Positions 9,276-17,108 of a stretch of 59,467 nucleotides of DNA are shown in pieces. The notes beneath the pieces are model-generated. The model had not been told where the DNA came from. It searched no databases and saw only the letters and a list, made by a program, of their open reading frames with translations. How positions within the stretch are numbered: position 1 is the first letter of the stretch; the number at the start of each line of letters is the position of its first letter. The position numbers and the translations under genes were made by a program. This stretch comes from Thermoplasmatota archaeon (GTDB lineage: Archaea > Thermoplasmatota > Thermoplasmata > Thermoplasmatales > Thermoplasmataceae). The DNA lies in assembly GCA_023484105.1 (NCBI GenBank), contig JAMDBD010000018.1:1-59467 (forward strand), given 5' to 3'.

Positions 9276-9568
9276 TTATCCTCTCCTTTTATTACACTTG
9301 TATAATGCCATATTTTTAATGGAAACGCTTTGTACCTTATATGCGTTAATTGTAAGTGCAGTAGGACAGTTTCCCTATGGTTAATTTTGGTGCTGAACAC
9401 AAATGCTGGTCCAATCTTACATGATACTTCGAGAACCGGTAGGCCGAGGGATATAGAATCAGCTATTTTAAAATCCATAGTGAAGAGAAGTTGGAGCTTA
9501 ACCGAAACCTGTTGGACAAAGAATTATGCAAGATAATAGACATTAAACGCTCTGTGCAGGACTAATCA
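9276..9568. other. Non-coding stretch with possible gene debris
   Basis: After the thermosome stop a pyrimidine-rich CTCTCCTTTT (near 9281-9292) may terminate transcription. Around 9440-9560 a frame reads YRISYFKIHSEEKLELNRNL and on to LCKIIDIK, interrupted upstream by stops. It looks like the tail of a lost gene but resembles no family I can name. Confidence 0.35.
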
Positions 9569-10026
9569 TTGTTTAAGCATCACCTTAAAAGAGGCGTCAT
9601 ACCTCTGAGCAGGCTTACAACACAGGGCCTTGCTGTTATCGGACCGTAGATAACTGCGGTGATTCTGATAACAGGAATAGCGGGAGTTGCCCTTTCTGCC
9701 ATGCCTCCTGTGTTTTTCGTGGCTACGCTGGCAATGCTAACACTGCAATAAAGCATTCAAAGAAAACAGTGCCAGCTCAGAAGGTTTCTTCGCATACGTC
9801 TCTCGCGGGATAAGGCCAAAGAGCCGGATGATGACAGGCCTTTTCATAAGATCAGTTTACGGATCACTCTATGCACTTTATGCCTCACCTAATATACCAT
9901 TTCGTATACCCATACCATCCTGCTCCTATCGGCATTGCCGTACGGTCGGTGATCATAACAGTATACATTATGTTGCACAGGAGAATGAGAGACAATGCTG
10001 GGAAAATCGGTAAATTCACACTCTAG
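9569..10026 (+). pseudogene. APC-type amino acid permease, decayed remnant
   Basis: From TTG 9569 one frame reads HHLKRGVIPLSRLTTQGLAVIGP, then a TAG, then ITAVILITGIAGVALSAMPP. A different frame at 9760-9890 reads SSEGFFAYVSRGIRPKSRMM and then YGSLYALYA. A third frame at 9920-10026 reads APIGIAVRSVIITVYIMLHR. The first two pieces match the N-terminal helices 1-3 of APC superfamily permeases (the FYAYVSRG..P motif after helix 2); the last looks like the terminal helix plus cytoplasmic tail. The roughly 300 residues between are missing. At least one nonsense change, two frameshifts and a large internal deletion make it non-functional. Confidence 0.65.
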
Positions 10027-10029
10027 GTG

Positions 10030-11248
10030 ATTACGCTGACAGAGAGAATCTACGGGAAATGAGAATAACCTTGAAAAACGGCTGGAAATGGCGATCAAGT
10101 GTAATAATGTGTGAAGGCCGGAAACCCTCAATCTGGAAGTATCTGAATCAATTCTTTTTAAGAGGGCAGAATACGGCACATACAGAGGGCTCAGCAAACG
10201 CGCCGTGGTTGGTGTGCCCGGAGACAGGCAAAGTGAAGGGGGGCATACATAGACATAATTGAAGAAATATGCAGCACTCTGGCAAAAGCCTTCATCCTCG
10301 TCGGATTTATTGAGGGGAGTCACTATCAGGTTCTCTGGCAGACTGGATCTTAATACATTTGCTAGTCGGCGTAATAGACCAGATAATCGTTATTCCATGC
10401 CGCTTGGCCACTCGATCTGTAAGAAAATGGCTATGCGGGGTTCAGAGGGCTTAAGATAACAAGAATGCCATATAGCTGGGAGGCTCTTGAGCCTGACCAT
10501 GACACCATAAAGCGTATAAGCCAGTCCGGTGCATTTTCGCTGATTGTGGAGTGCAGCTCTTTCATACAGCTTCTTCATGACTTCAGGAAACCGAGGGAAG
10601 CGGTCGGTGAACCTCCGCCCTGGTATGGCGCTGCTCATGTTCTTGCGCTAATACTTGCAAACATATCCACCAATCCTATAAAATACGGAATTGATGTGAT
10701 AAGCGGGTCCACACAGAAAACCCTTGTCGACCACGTGGACGGGCTTACCGCGACCAACAACGAACCAATCTATAACAGAGTCGCAATGTGCACATCAAAT
10801 GACATGGCGATGCCTGATCACTCAAGATATGGATTACTTGCCAGGATCCAGATTAAACCGGCAGAGGGATGGTCAAGCAATTGCCGCAGGAAAAGTATCA
10901 AACGCAAAACACCTCGCAGCAGAAGGATTCACCGTGTTTCTGGAGGAAAAAGGGTATATATCAACCTATCAGGTGGCATTTGTGGCACAGGAAGAGGACA
11001 CAGCAATGCAGGCATGTAGAGTACTTAACAGTGCAAATATAATGGGAACTCCACTTTCCATTCCACTAAGCAATGGAAAATCTGAGGTCATCAGGATAGT
11101 AACAACGGAAATAACCCAACTTGGCGCTGAAGAGGACGAAATGAAAGGCATTGCATACGCAATCAGGATGGCCTTCAGCGATCCTGACAGGGCGAAGAGA
11201 CATTCAGTGGAACTGGCGGAAAGGCTGGGAAAAAAGGCGAAAGCTTAA
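10030..11248 (+). pseudogene. glyA: Serine hydroxymethyltransferase, decayed
   Basis: Remains of an SHMT gene spread over several frames. Around 10180-10310 the pieces SKRAVVGVPGDRQSEG and DIIEEICSTLAKAF correspond to the N-terminal region (Y.G..YID.IE.IC). Positions 10465-10760 read EPDHDTIKRISQSGAFSLIV, YGAAHVLALI and GSTQKTL, the last being the PLP-lysine region; the aspartate that normally precedes AH in D.AHV is lost. Positions about 10860-11248, in another frame, carry QAIAAGKVSNAKHLA, STYQVAFVAQEEDTAM and ANIMGTPLS, the C-terminal domain. Part of the N-terminal half is deleted and there are at least three frame breaks. The last 174-codon frame stays open, so decay may be recent. If no second glyA exists, glycine/serine interconversion would be lost. 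Confidence 0.7.
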
Positions 11249-11286
11249 AAAAATAATACGGTAATCAGACATATTACAAAACTTAG

Positions 11287-11294
11287 TTATATAG
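11287..11294 (+). promoter_or_regulatory. TATA box for the taw1-tmk operon
   Basis: TTATATAG is centred about 23 bases before GTG 11313, which fits a leaderless transcript beginning at or next to the start codon. Confidence 0.55.
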
Positions 11295-11312
11295 AAACAT
11301 AATCTGAGAGTT

Positions 11313-12278
11313 GTGGAGAACACTTACAGGCAGATATACAGAAAGCAGCACTACGGAATGGTGGGAAAGCATTCCGCAGTGAAGGTGTGTCACTGGACTA
11401 AATCAGAACTCACAGGCGGTGATGGTTGCTACAAGCATCTTTTCTATGGTATCCGATCACACCAATGTATACAGATGACGCCTGCAGTCAACTCGTGCAC
11501 AGAAAACTGTTCATTTTGCTGGAGGTTCCAGGGCTTCGACTCGATGCACATATCAGATGAGGACGACCCTGAATTTATTCTTGAAAAGTCCATAGAGGCC
11601 CACAAAAAGCTACTCTCAGGATTCAAGGGAAACCCAAAGGTAACAAGAGAAAGGTGGGAGGAATCCCAGAATCCAAGGCACATTGCTATTTCCCTTACAG
11701 GAGAACCGACGGTTTACTCCAGGCTTGGTGAATTTATTGAACTTGCCGGCAGGAGGGGATTCACAACCTTCCTCGTAACTAACGGCACCCTTCCAATGGT
11801 TCTAGAAAAACTCGATCCTCTGCCTACACAACTGTATTTAACAGTAGCAGGGCCGACAAAGAAGGTCTTTAATGAAGTCCTGAACCCGGCAATAGGGAAT
11901 GCATGGGAGAACTTTAACAGAACGCTGGATTTACTCCCATCGTTGAATACAAGGAAGGTCATAAGGCATACCCTCGTTAAAGACGTTAACATGCCGTTCA
12001 TAGATGAGTATGCAGAGATGGACAGGAGAGCTGACCCGCATTTCATCGAGTCAAAGGGCTACGTACATGTAGGGCAGTCAATGGAAAGGCTCTCTGCCTC
12101 GAACATGCCGCCTCATCAGATGGTGGTTGACTTTTCAAAAGAACTTGGAAAGAGGCTTGGTTATGAATTTACTGCGGAGAGCCCGGCCAGCAGAGTTACC
12201 CTTCTCTGCAAGGATCCAGGCATGAGGATGATAAACCTCTCCAATCCAGTCAGGCTCATCTCAGGGGCTAACTCTTGA
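11313..12278 (+). CDS. taw1: Radical SAM 4-demethylwyosine synthase (TYW1/Taw1)
   Basis: A 321-residue radical SAM enzyme that condenses pyruvate carbons onto N1-methylguanosine-37 of tRNA-Phe to form the tricyclic base 4-demethylwyosine. CTENCSFCWR (residues 64-73) is the CxxxCxxC cluster motif binding the SAM-coordinated 4Fe-4S cluster. Upstream cysteines at C27, C39 and C52 fit the second cluster of archaeal TYW1. AISLTGEPT and LVTNGT are the downstream SAM-barrel motifs; KGYVHVGQSMERL is TYW1-specific. It lacks the flavodoxin domain of eukaryotic TYW1, as expected for archaea. The start is GTG 11313. The stop overlaps the thymidylate kinase start by 4 bases, so the two are co-translated. 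Confidence 0.93.
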   Translation: MENTYRQIYRKQHYGMVGKHSAVKVCHWTKSELTGGDGCYKHLFYGIRSHQCIQMTPAVNSCTENCSFCWRFQGFDSMHISDEDDPEFILEKSIEAHKKLLSGFKGNPKVTRERWEESQNPRHIAISLTGEPTVYSRLGEFIELAGRRGFTTFLVTNGTLPMVLEKLDPLPTQLYLTVAGPTKKVFNEVLNPAIGNAWENFNRTLDLLPSLNTRKVIRHTLVKDVNMPFIDEYAEMDRRADPHFIESKGYVHVGQSMERLSASNMPPHQMVVDFSKELGKRLGYEFTAESPASRVTLLCKDPGMRMINLSNPVRLISGANS

Positions 12279-12928
12279 CATTTATTGCAATAGAAGGAAT
12301 TGACGGATCAGGAAAAAGCACTCTCTCGAGGAGACTGAAATCCTATCTTGAAGACAAGGGTTACAGGGTCTTTTTGACAAGTGAACCATACGGAAATCCT
12401 CTGATAAGAGAAGAATGGATAAAGAGCGGAAGCGTGGAATCTGCCCTCAAACTTGCCATCAGTTTCATAACCGATAGGGTGGTCCACTCCAGGAAGATTG
12501 CGGAAAGAATCCGAAAAGGATACATAGTGATCTCCGATCGCTACTTTCTCTCCACGGTTGCTTATCAGGGGCTCAATCTGAAACCGGAACTTGCAACGCC
12601 TGAAAAAGTGCTGTCTTTTTTGCTTGGAATCTCTGAGCCTGTGGAGGCATGGCCGGAGTGCACCATAATGTTGGACGTTGATCCGGATACATCAGTCAGC
12701 CGGATAAGTGGAAGGAAAGGCAGGTCACCCTTTGAGGAAAAGGGGTATCTTGAAGATGTCAGGTCCTTTTATCTGGAAATTGCAAACCTGATAGCTTCTG
12801 ACAGGGTGAAATGGAAGACCCTGGGTGAAATATTTATAATCAAAAGTAACGCAAGAAGAAGTGAAGTGATGAAACAGGCAACTGGTGCAGTCAGCAGATT
12901 CCTTTCAGGGGAGAACCAGTCCCAATAA
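12275..12928 (+). CDS. tmk: Thymidylate (dTMP) kinase
   Basis: A 217-residue dTMP kinase making dTDP from dTMP with ATP. The P-loop is GIDGSGKST at residues 7-15; SEPYG near 36 is the DR(Y/E)-like TMP site segment; SDRYFLSTVAYQG near 88-100 binds the thymidine base; GRKGRSPFEEKG near 150 is the lid. Length is usual for the family. It starts at a TTG that overlaps the taw1 stop, which indicates translational coupling. Confidence 0.92.
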   Translation: MTFIAIEGIDGSGKSTLSRRLKSYLEDKGYRVFLTSEPYGNPLIREEWIKSGSVESALKLAISFITDRVVHSRKIAERIRKGYIVISDRYFLSTVAYQGLNLKPELATPEKVLSFLLGISEPVEAWPECTIMLDVDPDTSVSRISGRKGRSPFEEKGYLEDVRSFYLEIANLIASDRVKWKTLGEIFIIKSNARRSEVMKQATGAVSRFLSGENQSQ

Positions 12929-12973
12929 ATAAACGCGGCATTACATACCAAAAGACACCGGCTTAAAATCCAA

Positions 12974-13852
12974 TCAGAGAGTTGTGACCACAACATCATC
13001 TGAAAGAACAAGTATGGTGTGTTCAGCCTGTGATATAAAGACACCCGAATGTTCTTTGAGAACCGGGAATGAAACGATCTCTTTTCTGCCCAGGGCCTCC
13101 CTGAGGAATCTGTCCGGGTTGTTCACCTTTCCGTTAAGCCATCTCGATGCAAAGGGAAGAGTGTTAAATTCCCTGTAAATTATACCTTCCCTGTCGATCC
13201 TGGGGCCATCAAGCATGAAGATGTTTCCAGGCTGGCCGTTGCGAATCATCCCTATGCCAGTTGAGGCAAAAGGCTCTATCGCGATCAGGGAGTTTGGCCT
13301 GACAGTATCCATATTTCCGTCATCATAGTTCGGAATGAATATTGATGAATGAAGATCATATCTGCCTATTCCATGACCCCCAAGGTTCTTTACAGGCCTG
13401 AATCCGAATGAAAGTATGACCTCCTCAATCTTCTCCCCTATTTTGGATATGGTAACATTTGGCCTGACCACCTTAAGGGCTGCCTTAAGCGCTTCAGACG
13501 TTGCATCTATGAGATCAGAATGTTTTCCAGCTTCACCCACCTCCAGAGTGCACGCGTTATCTGAACAGTATCCGTCAAGGCTGGCACCTATGTCTATCTT
13601 AACCACATCTCCGGTGCGAAACACCTTCTGATCACCATAAGACGGTGTGTAATGTGCAGCCTCATTGTTGATAGAGAGATTAAGTGGAAAGGAAGGCTTC
13701 AGGCCGGACTCAACTATATACTTCTCTGTTTTTTCGGCAACATTGAATAAACTTTCGCCTGGTGCAACCAGGGTTTTTGCAAGTTCTAGCGCATTTTTCC
13801 CTATCCTGCCGGCCTCTTTGATCTTCCTGATGATATCCTGATCTAACTGCAT
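12974..13852 (-). CDS. map: Methionine aminopeptidase, type II
   Basis: A 292-residue enzyme removing the initiator Met from nascent proteins. Dinuclear metal ligands are visible: DIGASLDGYCSDNACT (two Asp), GGHGIGRY (His), IEPFAS (Glu) and QAEHTI (Glu), with substrate His in AAHYTPSYGD. The long insertion between HGIG and IEPFA marks the type II (archaeal/eukaryotic) form. ATG 13852 (MQLDQDII) is preferred; ATG 13870 and TTG 13873 in the same frame would add 6-7 residues. A TATA-like element near 13883 fits a leaderless start at 13852. It converges with tmk. Confidence 0.93.
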   Translation of the reverse strand: MQLDQDIIRKIKEAGRIGKNALELAKTLVAPGESLFNVAEKTEKYIVESGLKPSFPLNLSINNEAAHYTPSYGDQKVFRTGDVVKIDIGASLDGYCSDNACTLEVGEAGKHSDLIDATSEALKAALKVVRPNVTISKIGEKIEEVILSFGFRPVKNLGGHGIGRYDLHSSIFIPNYDDGNMDTVRPNSLIAIEPFASTGIGMIRNGQPGNIFMLDGPRIDREGIIYREFNTLPFASRWLNGKVNNPDRFLREALGRKEIVSFPVLKEHSGVFISQAEHTILVLSDDVVVTTL

Positions 13853-13939
13853 GAAACGCGCCTTGATCATCAAAGGCTAAATTATGTTTGTGATTTTTCC
13901 GGTGCCGGCTTGAAAATAGCCATTGAATATAACATAGTA

Positions 13940-13948
13940 TTTTAAATA
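13940..13948 (+). promoter_or_regulatory. TATA box for the Rieske-etf operon
   Basis: An A/T-rich box (TTTTAAATA) begins 27 bases before ATG 13967, consistent with leaderless transcription of the Rieske gene. Confidence 0.5.
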
Positions 13949-13966
13949 AAAAAGAAATTGTCCGTT

Positions 13967-14287
13967 ATGGCATGGTATAAAGTGGCAAAAGAAAGCGCTT
14001 TGAAGGATGGTGACATATTCAAAGTTAATGCGGGATCAAAGGAACTTATCCTGATGAACGTGGGAGGAAAGTTCTATGCAACATCACATCTGTGCACCCA
14101 CGAGCAATACGATCTGGCTGAGGGTTTCATAGATGACGGAAATCTGGTGTGCCCCAACCATTTTGCCATATTCAAACCTGCAGACGGGTCAGTTGTCAGT
14201 CCTCCAGAAGGGAGTGACAGCATAGCGCCGCTTGAATCCTATAAGGTAAAGGTAGAAAACGGGGAAGTTTTTATAGAAGTTGCATGA
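13967..14287 (+). CDS. Rieske [2Fe-2S] ferredoxin-type protein
   Basis: A 106-residue single-domain Rieske protein with no membrane anchor. The cluster motif is CTHEQYDL near residues 45-52 and CPNH near 64-67, i.e. C-x-H ... C-x-x-H, so two Cys and two His bind the cluster. It resembles the small ferredoxin components of dioxygenases or NirD-like proteins. The 4-base overlap with the downstream electron transfer flavoprotein gene suggests the two exchange electrons or serve the same redox pathway; that is inference from context. ATG 13967 is preferred over TTG 13958 because of the TATA position. Confidence 0.9.
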   Translation: MAWYKVAKESALKDGDIFKVNAGSKELILMNVGGKFYATSHLCTHEQYDLAEGFIDDGNLVCPNHFAIFKPADGSVVSPPEGSDSIAPLESYKVKVENGEVFIEVA

Positions 14288-15993
14288 AGATTCTTGTTCT
14301 GGTGAAACAGATCCCTGACGTGAACAGGGTAAGATGGGATCCAGCCACCAACAGAATAATCAGGGAAGGCGTTACGCTTCAGATGAATTCCTTCGACAAG
14401 AAGGCCGTCGAGGAAGCCTGCAGAATAAAGGAGAAAACAGGTGCTGAAGTGACAGTGCTTTCCATGGGCCCTGATTCTGCAAAAGATGCACTGGTTGTAA
14501 GCCTCAAGATGGGAGCTGATTCCGCGTATCTGTTATCTGACAGATCCCTTGCCGGCTCAGATACCCTGATCACTGCTATGGCCCTCTCAGCATTTGCAAA
14601 GAAACTGAAACCCGATCTCATTCTGTGCGGAAAATACTCACTGGACGGGGAAACATCTCAGGTACCGCCGGAAGTTGCCGTTTTCCTTGGTTATGAGTTT
14701 ACATCTTCCGTATCACGTATTGAGCTGCAGGATGGCTATGCTGAGATAACAAGGGATCTTGAGGGAGGAACTCTTAGCACGAAGATCTCACTTCCGGCAG
14801 TCATTAGTGTGTCAGAGAAGATAAACAAGGCAAGATTCGTGAGGCCGGGTGGTCCAGATCTCAGCGATAGGATAAAGGTGGTGAACCAGGAATTCACAGG
14901 GACACATCTTGAGGGAATTAAAGATTCACCAACTGTTGTGGTGGGAACAGAGAACATAGAGAGCAAAAGGCGTGTACAGTTCATAGAAAACATCGGAGAT
15001 TTCATCAGGCTGATCATGGAAGCGAGAATTTCCGGCGATGAGAATGCCAGAACAATTGAAATGGAAGACCATGATGGCAGTCCCGAATCCTTTGTCATAG
15101 CTGTAGATGATGCCGGTACAACCATGGAGATCGCAACAAAGGCTGTTGATATGACTCATGGTGGATACAGGGTAACAGCGATAGGAAACATTCCACCGGA
15201 AGAATTAAAGGGGATCACGGCGCATGAATATATCAGAATACCATGCAGAAATACAAGAAAGCTGGCTGAACACATAGTTGATCTGATCAGGGAAAGAAGC
15301 CCGGAATTTGTGTTGTTTCCTTCAACTGTGAACGGGAGGGATCTAGCCTCCTTTGTGGCTGCATCCATGAAGCTTGGGCTTACAGCCGACTGCATCGATC
15401 TAAGGCTTGAAGACAGGAGGCTTGTACAGCTGAAGCCGGCGTTTGGTGGAGGGGTGGTGGCAAGCATAATATCAAAAACAACACCTCAAATGGCAACAGT
15501 CAGACCGGGGGTATTCAAGGCGGCAACAACCCAGAGGCCCTTCAGGTTCGTCGAGAGAAAGTGTGATGAGGATATCAGCGTTCCAGAGATATTTACCGGC
15601 GTTCCAGAAGATTTCAAACCACTGAACGGCAGCAGCATTGTGATCGGGATAGGCAAGGGTCTTATTTCAAAGGATAACGTCAGATATGCAATCGATCTGG
15701 CAAACGCTCTTGGAGCATCTCTCGGAGGCACAAGGCCTATTGTGGATATGGACTGGCTTCCAAGGCAGCAGCAGATAGGACTGACCGGAATGAGCATATC
15801 TCCGGGTCTCTACCTCGCGATCGGAATCTCCGGGCAGGACAACCATGTTGTCGGTATAAGGTATGCCAAAAAGGTGTTTTCAGTAAACAGGTCAAGGGAC
15901 GCACCCATATTCCAGTATTCGGACTACGGTCTGATCTATGATTCCGTTGAGTTCATCAAAGAGTTCATAGAGAAACTGCAGAACGATCAGTAG
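14284..15993 (+). CDS. etfBA: Electron transfer flavoprotein, fused beta-alpha subunits
   Basis: A 569-residue fusion. Residues 1-240 are EtfB: MKILVLVKQIPDVNRVRWD, the family's N-terminus, and LCGKYSLDGETSQVPPEVA, which holds the AMP/FAD loop. Residues about 265-569 are EtfA: VIGIGKGL, then GASLGGTRPIVDMDW, LPRQQQIGLTGMSISP and YLAIGISGQDNHVVGI form the C-terminal FAD-binding domain. Etf takes electrons from acyl-CoA or related dehydrogenases and passes them to the quinone pool. Fusion of both subunits into one chain fixes their stoichiometry. It is coupled to the Rieske gene upstream by an ATGA overlap. Confidence 0.94.
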   Translation: MKILVLVKQIPDVNRVRWDPATNRIIREGVTLQMNSFDKKAVEEACRIKEKTGAEVTVLSMGPDSAKDALVVSLKMGADSAYLLSDRSLAGSDTLITAMALSAFAKKLKPDLILCGKYSLDGETSQVPPEVAVFLGYEFTSSVSRIELQDGYAEITRDLEGGTLSTKISLPAVISVSEKINKARFVRPGGPDLSDRIKVVNQEFTGTHLEGIKDSPTVVVGTENIESKRRVQFIENIGDFIRLIMEARISGDENARTIEMEDHDGSPESFVIAVDDAGTTMEIATKAVDMTHGGYRVTAIGNIPPEELKGITAHEYIRIPCRNTRKLAEHIVDLIRERSPEFVLFPSTVNGRDLASFVAASMKLGLTADCIDLRLEDRRLVQLKPAFGGGVVASIISKTTPQMATVRPGVFKAATTQRPFRFVERKCDEDISVPEIFTGVPEDFKPLNGSSIVIGIGKGLISKDNVRYAIDLANALGASLGGTRPIVDMDWLPRQQQIGLTGMSISPGLYLAIGISGQDNHVVGIRYAKKVFSVNRSRDAPIFQYSDYGLIYDSVEFIKEFIEKLQNDQ

Positions 15994-16586
15994 ATTGGCC
16001 TTTCATAGGTGTATTTTCTGTACCTTTCCATGTACTGAAGCACCAGTCCGCTCACCATGGTCAATGAGGCTATGATCTGTGCCGCCAAGCTGTCCATCCC
16101 GGCAGAATAAAGGGCAAACCATATCATTAGGGCTCCAACAACAGCGGATAGAACCATGGTTATGCGCTTGTAAAGAAGGTATGAAACAGCAAAGGCAGCT
16201 ACACCTGCAATCACGTCGGCCACAAAGTGGGGATAGATCGAAGCGGATATCAGGTAGACAAGCAGCCCCATTGCTAGGGGAAGTCCAACTCTGACAAGTG
16301 CCCTTACAAGGATAGCTCCGGCCACAGCTCCGATCACAAGAACAAGATAGAGCGGGAAGGATGACGTAATAAATACCCTTGCAACATAAAGCGAGAAGAC
16401 CACGCCGAAATAGGCTCCTACAAGAATAAACATGACGTCCCATGCTGTAGATCCCTTGAAACACAGAAATATGCCTATGACAACTATTATCAGAGAGGAT
16501 AGATAGAGATATGGAGCGGGAAGAAAATTGAAAACCTTGGCTATGCTTCCGGCATATTTGTCCAGCAAGGCACCTACGTCAGACAC
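15987..16586 (-). CDS. Hydrophobic membrane protein (DUF4203-like)
   Basis: A 199-residue protein with about six to seven predicted transmembrane helices and very short loops, ending in a basic tail (MERYRKYTYERPIY). The repeated small-residue helices (LVIGAVAGAILVRAL, VIAGVAAFAVSYLLYKR) resemble the DUF4203/TMEM198-type fold; this is only a loose match. Function unknown. It starts at GTG 16586 and its 3' end overlaps the end of etfBA by 7 bases in convergent orientation. Nob1 lies just upstream in its transcript direction at a 47-base distance and may be co-transcribed. Confidence 0.65.
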   Translation of the reverse strand: MSDVGALLDKYAGSIAKVFNFLPAPYLYLSSLIIVVIGIFLCFKGSTAWDVMFILVGAYFGVVFSLYVARVFITSSFPLYLVLVIGAVAGAILVRALVRVGLPLAMGLLVYLISASIYPHFVADVIAGVAAFAVSYLLYKRITMVLSAVVGALMIWFALYSAGMDSLAAQIIASLTMVSGLVLQYMERYRKYTYERPIY

Positions 16587-16633
16587 ATGTATGACATTGA
16601 ATCATCTGTATTTAAAGTTTGGGCAGGCCAGAA

Positions 16634-17107
16634 TCAAATCTTTCTTTTCTTTGGATAGTATCTCCTGACAGGATGCCCGCAGACTGGACACAGTGGAGAA
16701 TCCACATAAGCACCGCAGCCGCTGCATCTCCTCACCCATGTTATATGGCCACTGATACCCTTCTCTTTACATGGCATGAATTTCAGCGACAGGGATAAGG
16801 CCACATTCTGCACAGAATAGTCATCAGTAACTACGGTGCCGCCAACATCAAGCGCGAGTGCAACCACATCAATATCAGTACCGGAAAGATCCTGGAGATT
16901 TCCGCTCATCTTTGAAGCCTCTCTGACACGATCTATGGAACCGGCGGTCGGTTCCCTTATGTCGATAAAGTCTTTAAGATCTGAAATACGATCAGCAAGC
17001 CTACCTTTTCTCACTTCACCTATAACTGAAGGCGTGGTGACGAATTTTCCTGAGGTCAAATCTATACCTCCGTGGAGCAGGGCTGCTGTATCAAGCACAT
17101 AAGCCAT
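16634..17107 (-). CDS. nob1: Nob1-type ribosome-maturation endoribonuclease (PIN + zinc ribbon)
   Basis: A 157-residue PIN-domain nuclease expected to trim the 3' end of pre-16S rRNA. Acidic site residues: Asp in YVLDTAAL (residue 5), Asp residues in GTDIDVVALAL and VVTDDYSV. Residues about 125-150 form a zinc ribbon with CSGCG and CPVCG. The size and domain order are those of archaeal Nob1. ATG 17107 is preferred; GTG 17116 in the same frame adds MLE. It overlaps or abuts the end of the NAD(P)HX repair gene, so it is the last or second-last gene of that operon. Confidence 0.9.
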   Translation of the reverse strand: MAYVLDTAALLHGGIDLTSGKFVTTPSVIGEVRKGRLADRISDLKDFIDIREPTAGSIDRVREASKMSGNLQDLSGTDIDVVALALDVGGTVVTDDYSVQNVALSLSLKFMPCKEKGISGHITWVRRCSGCGAYVDSPLCPVCGHPVRRYYPKKRKI

Positions 17108-17108
17108 C

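Noticed and set aside
9272-9478. 68-codon minus-strand frame after the thermosome
   Set aside because: It lies in decayed sequence, overlaps the thermosome stop and has no recognisable motif.
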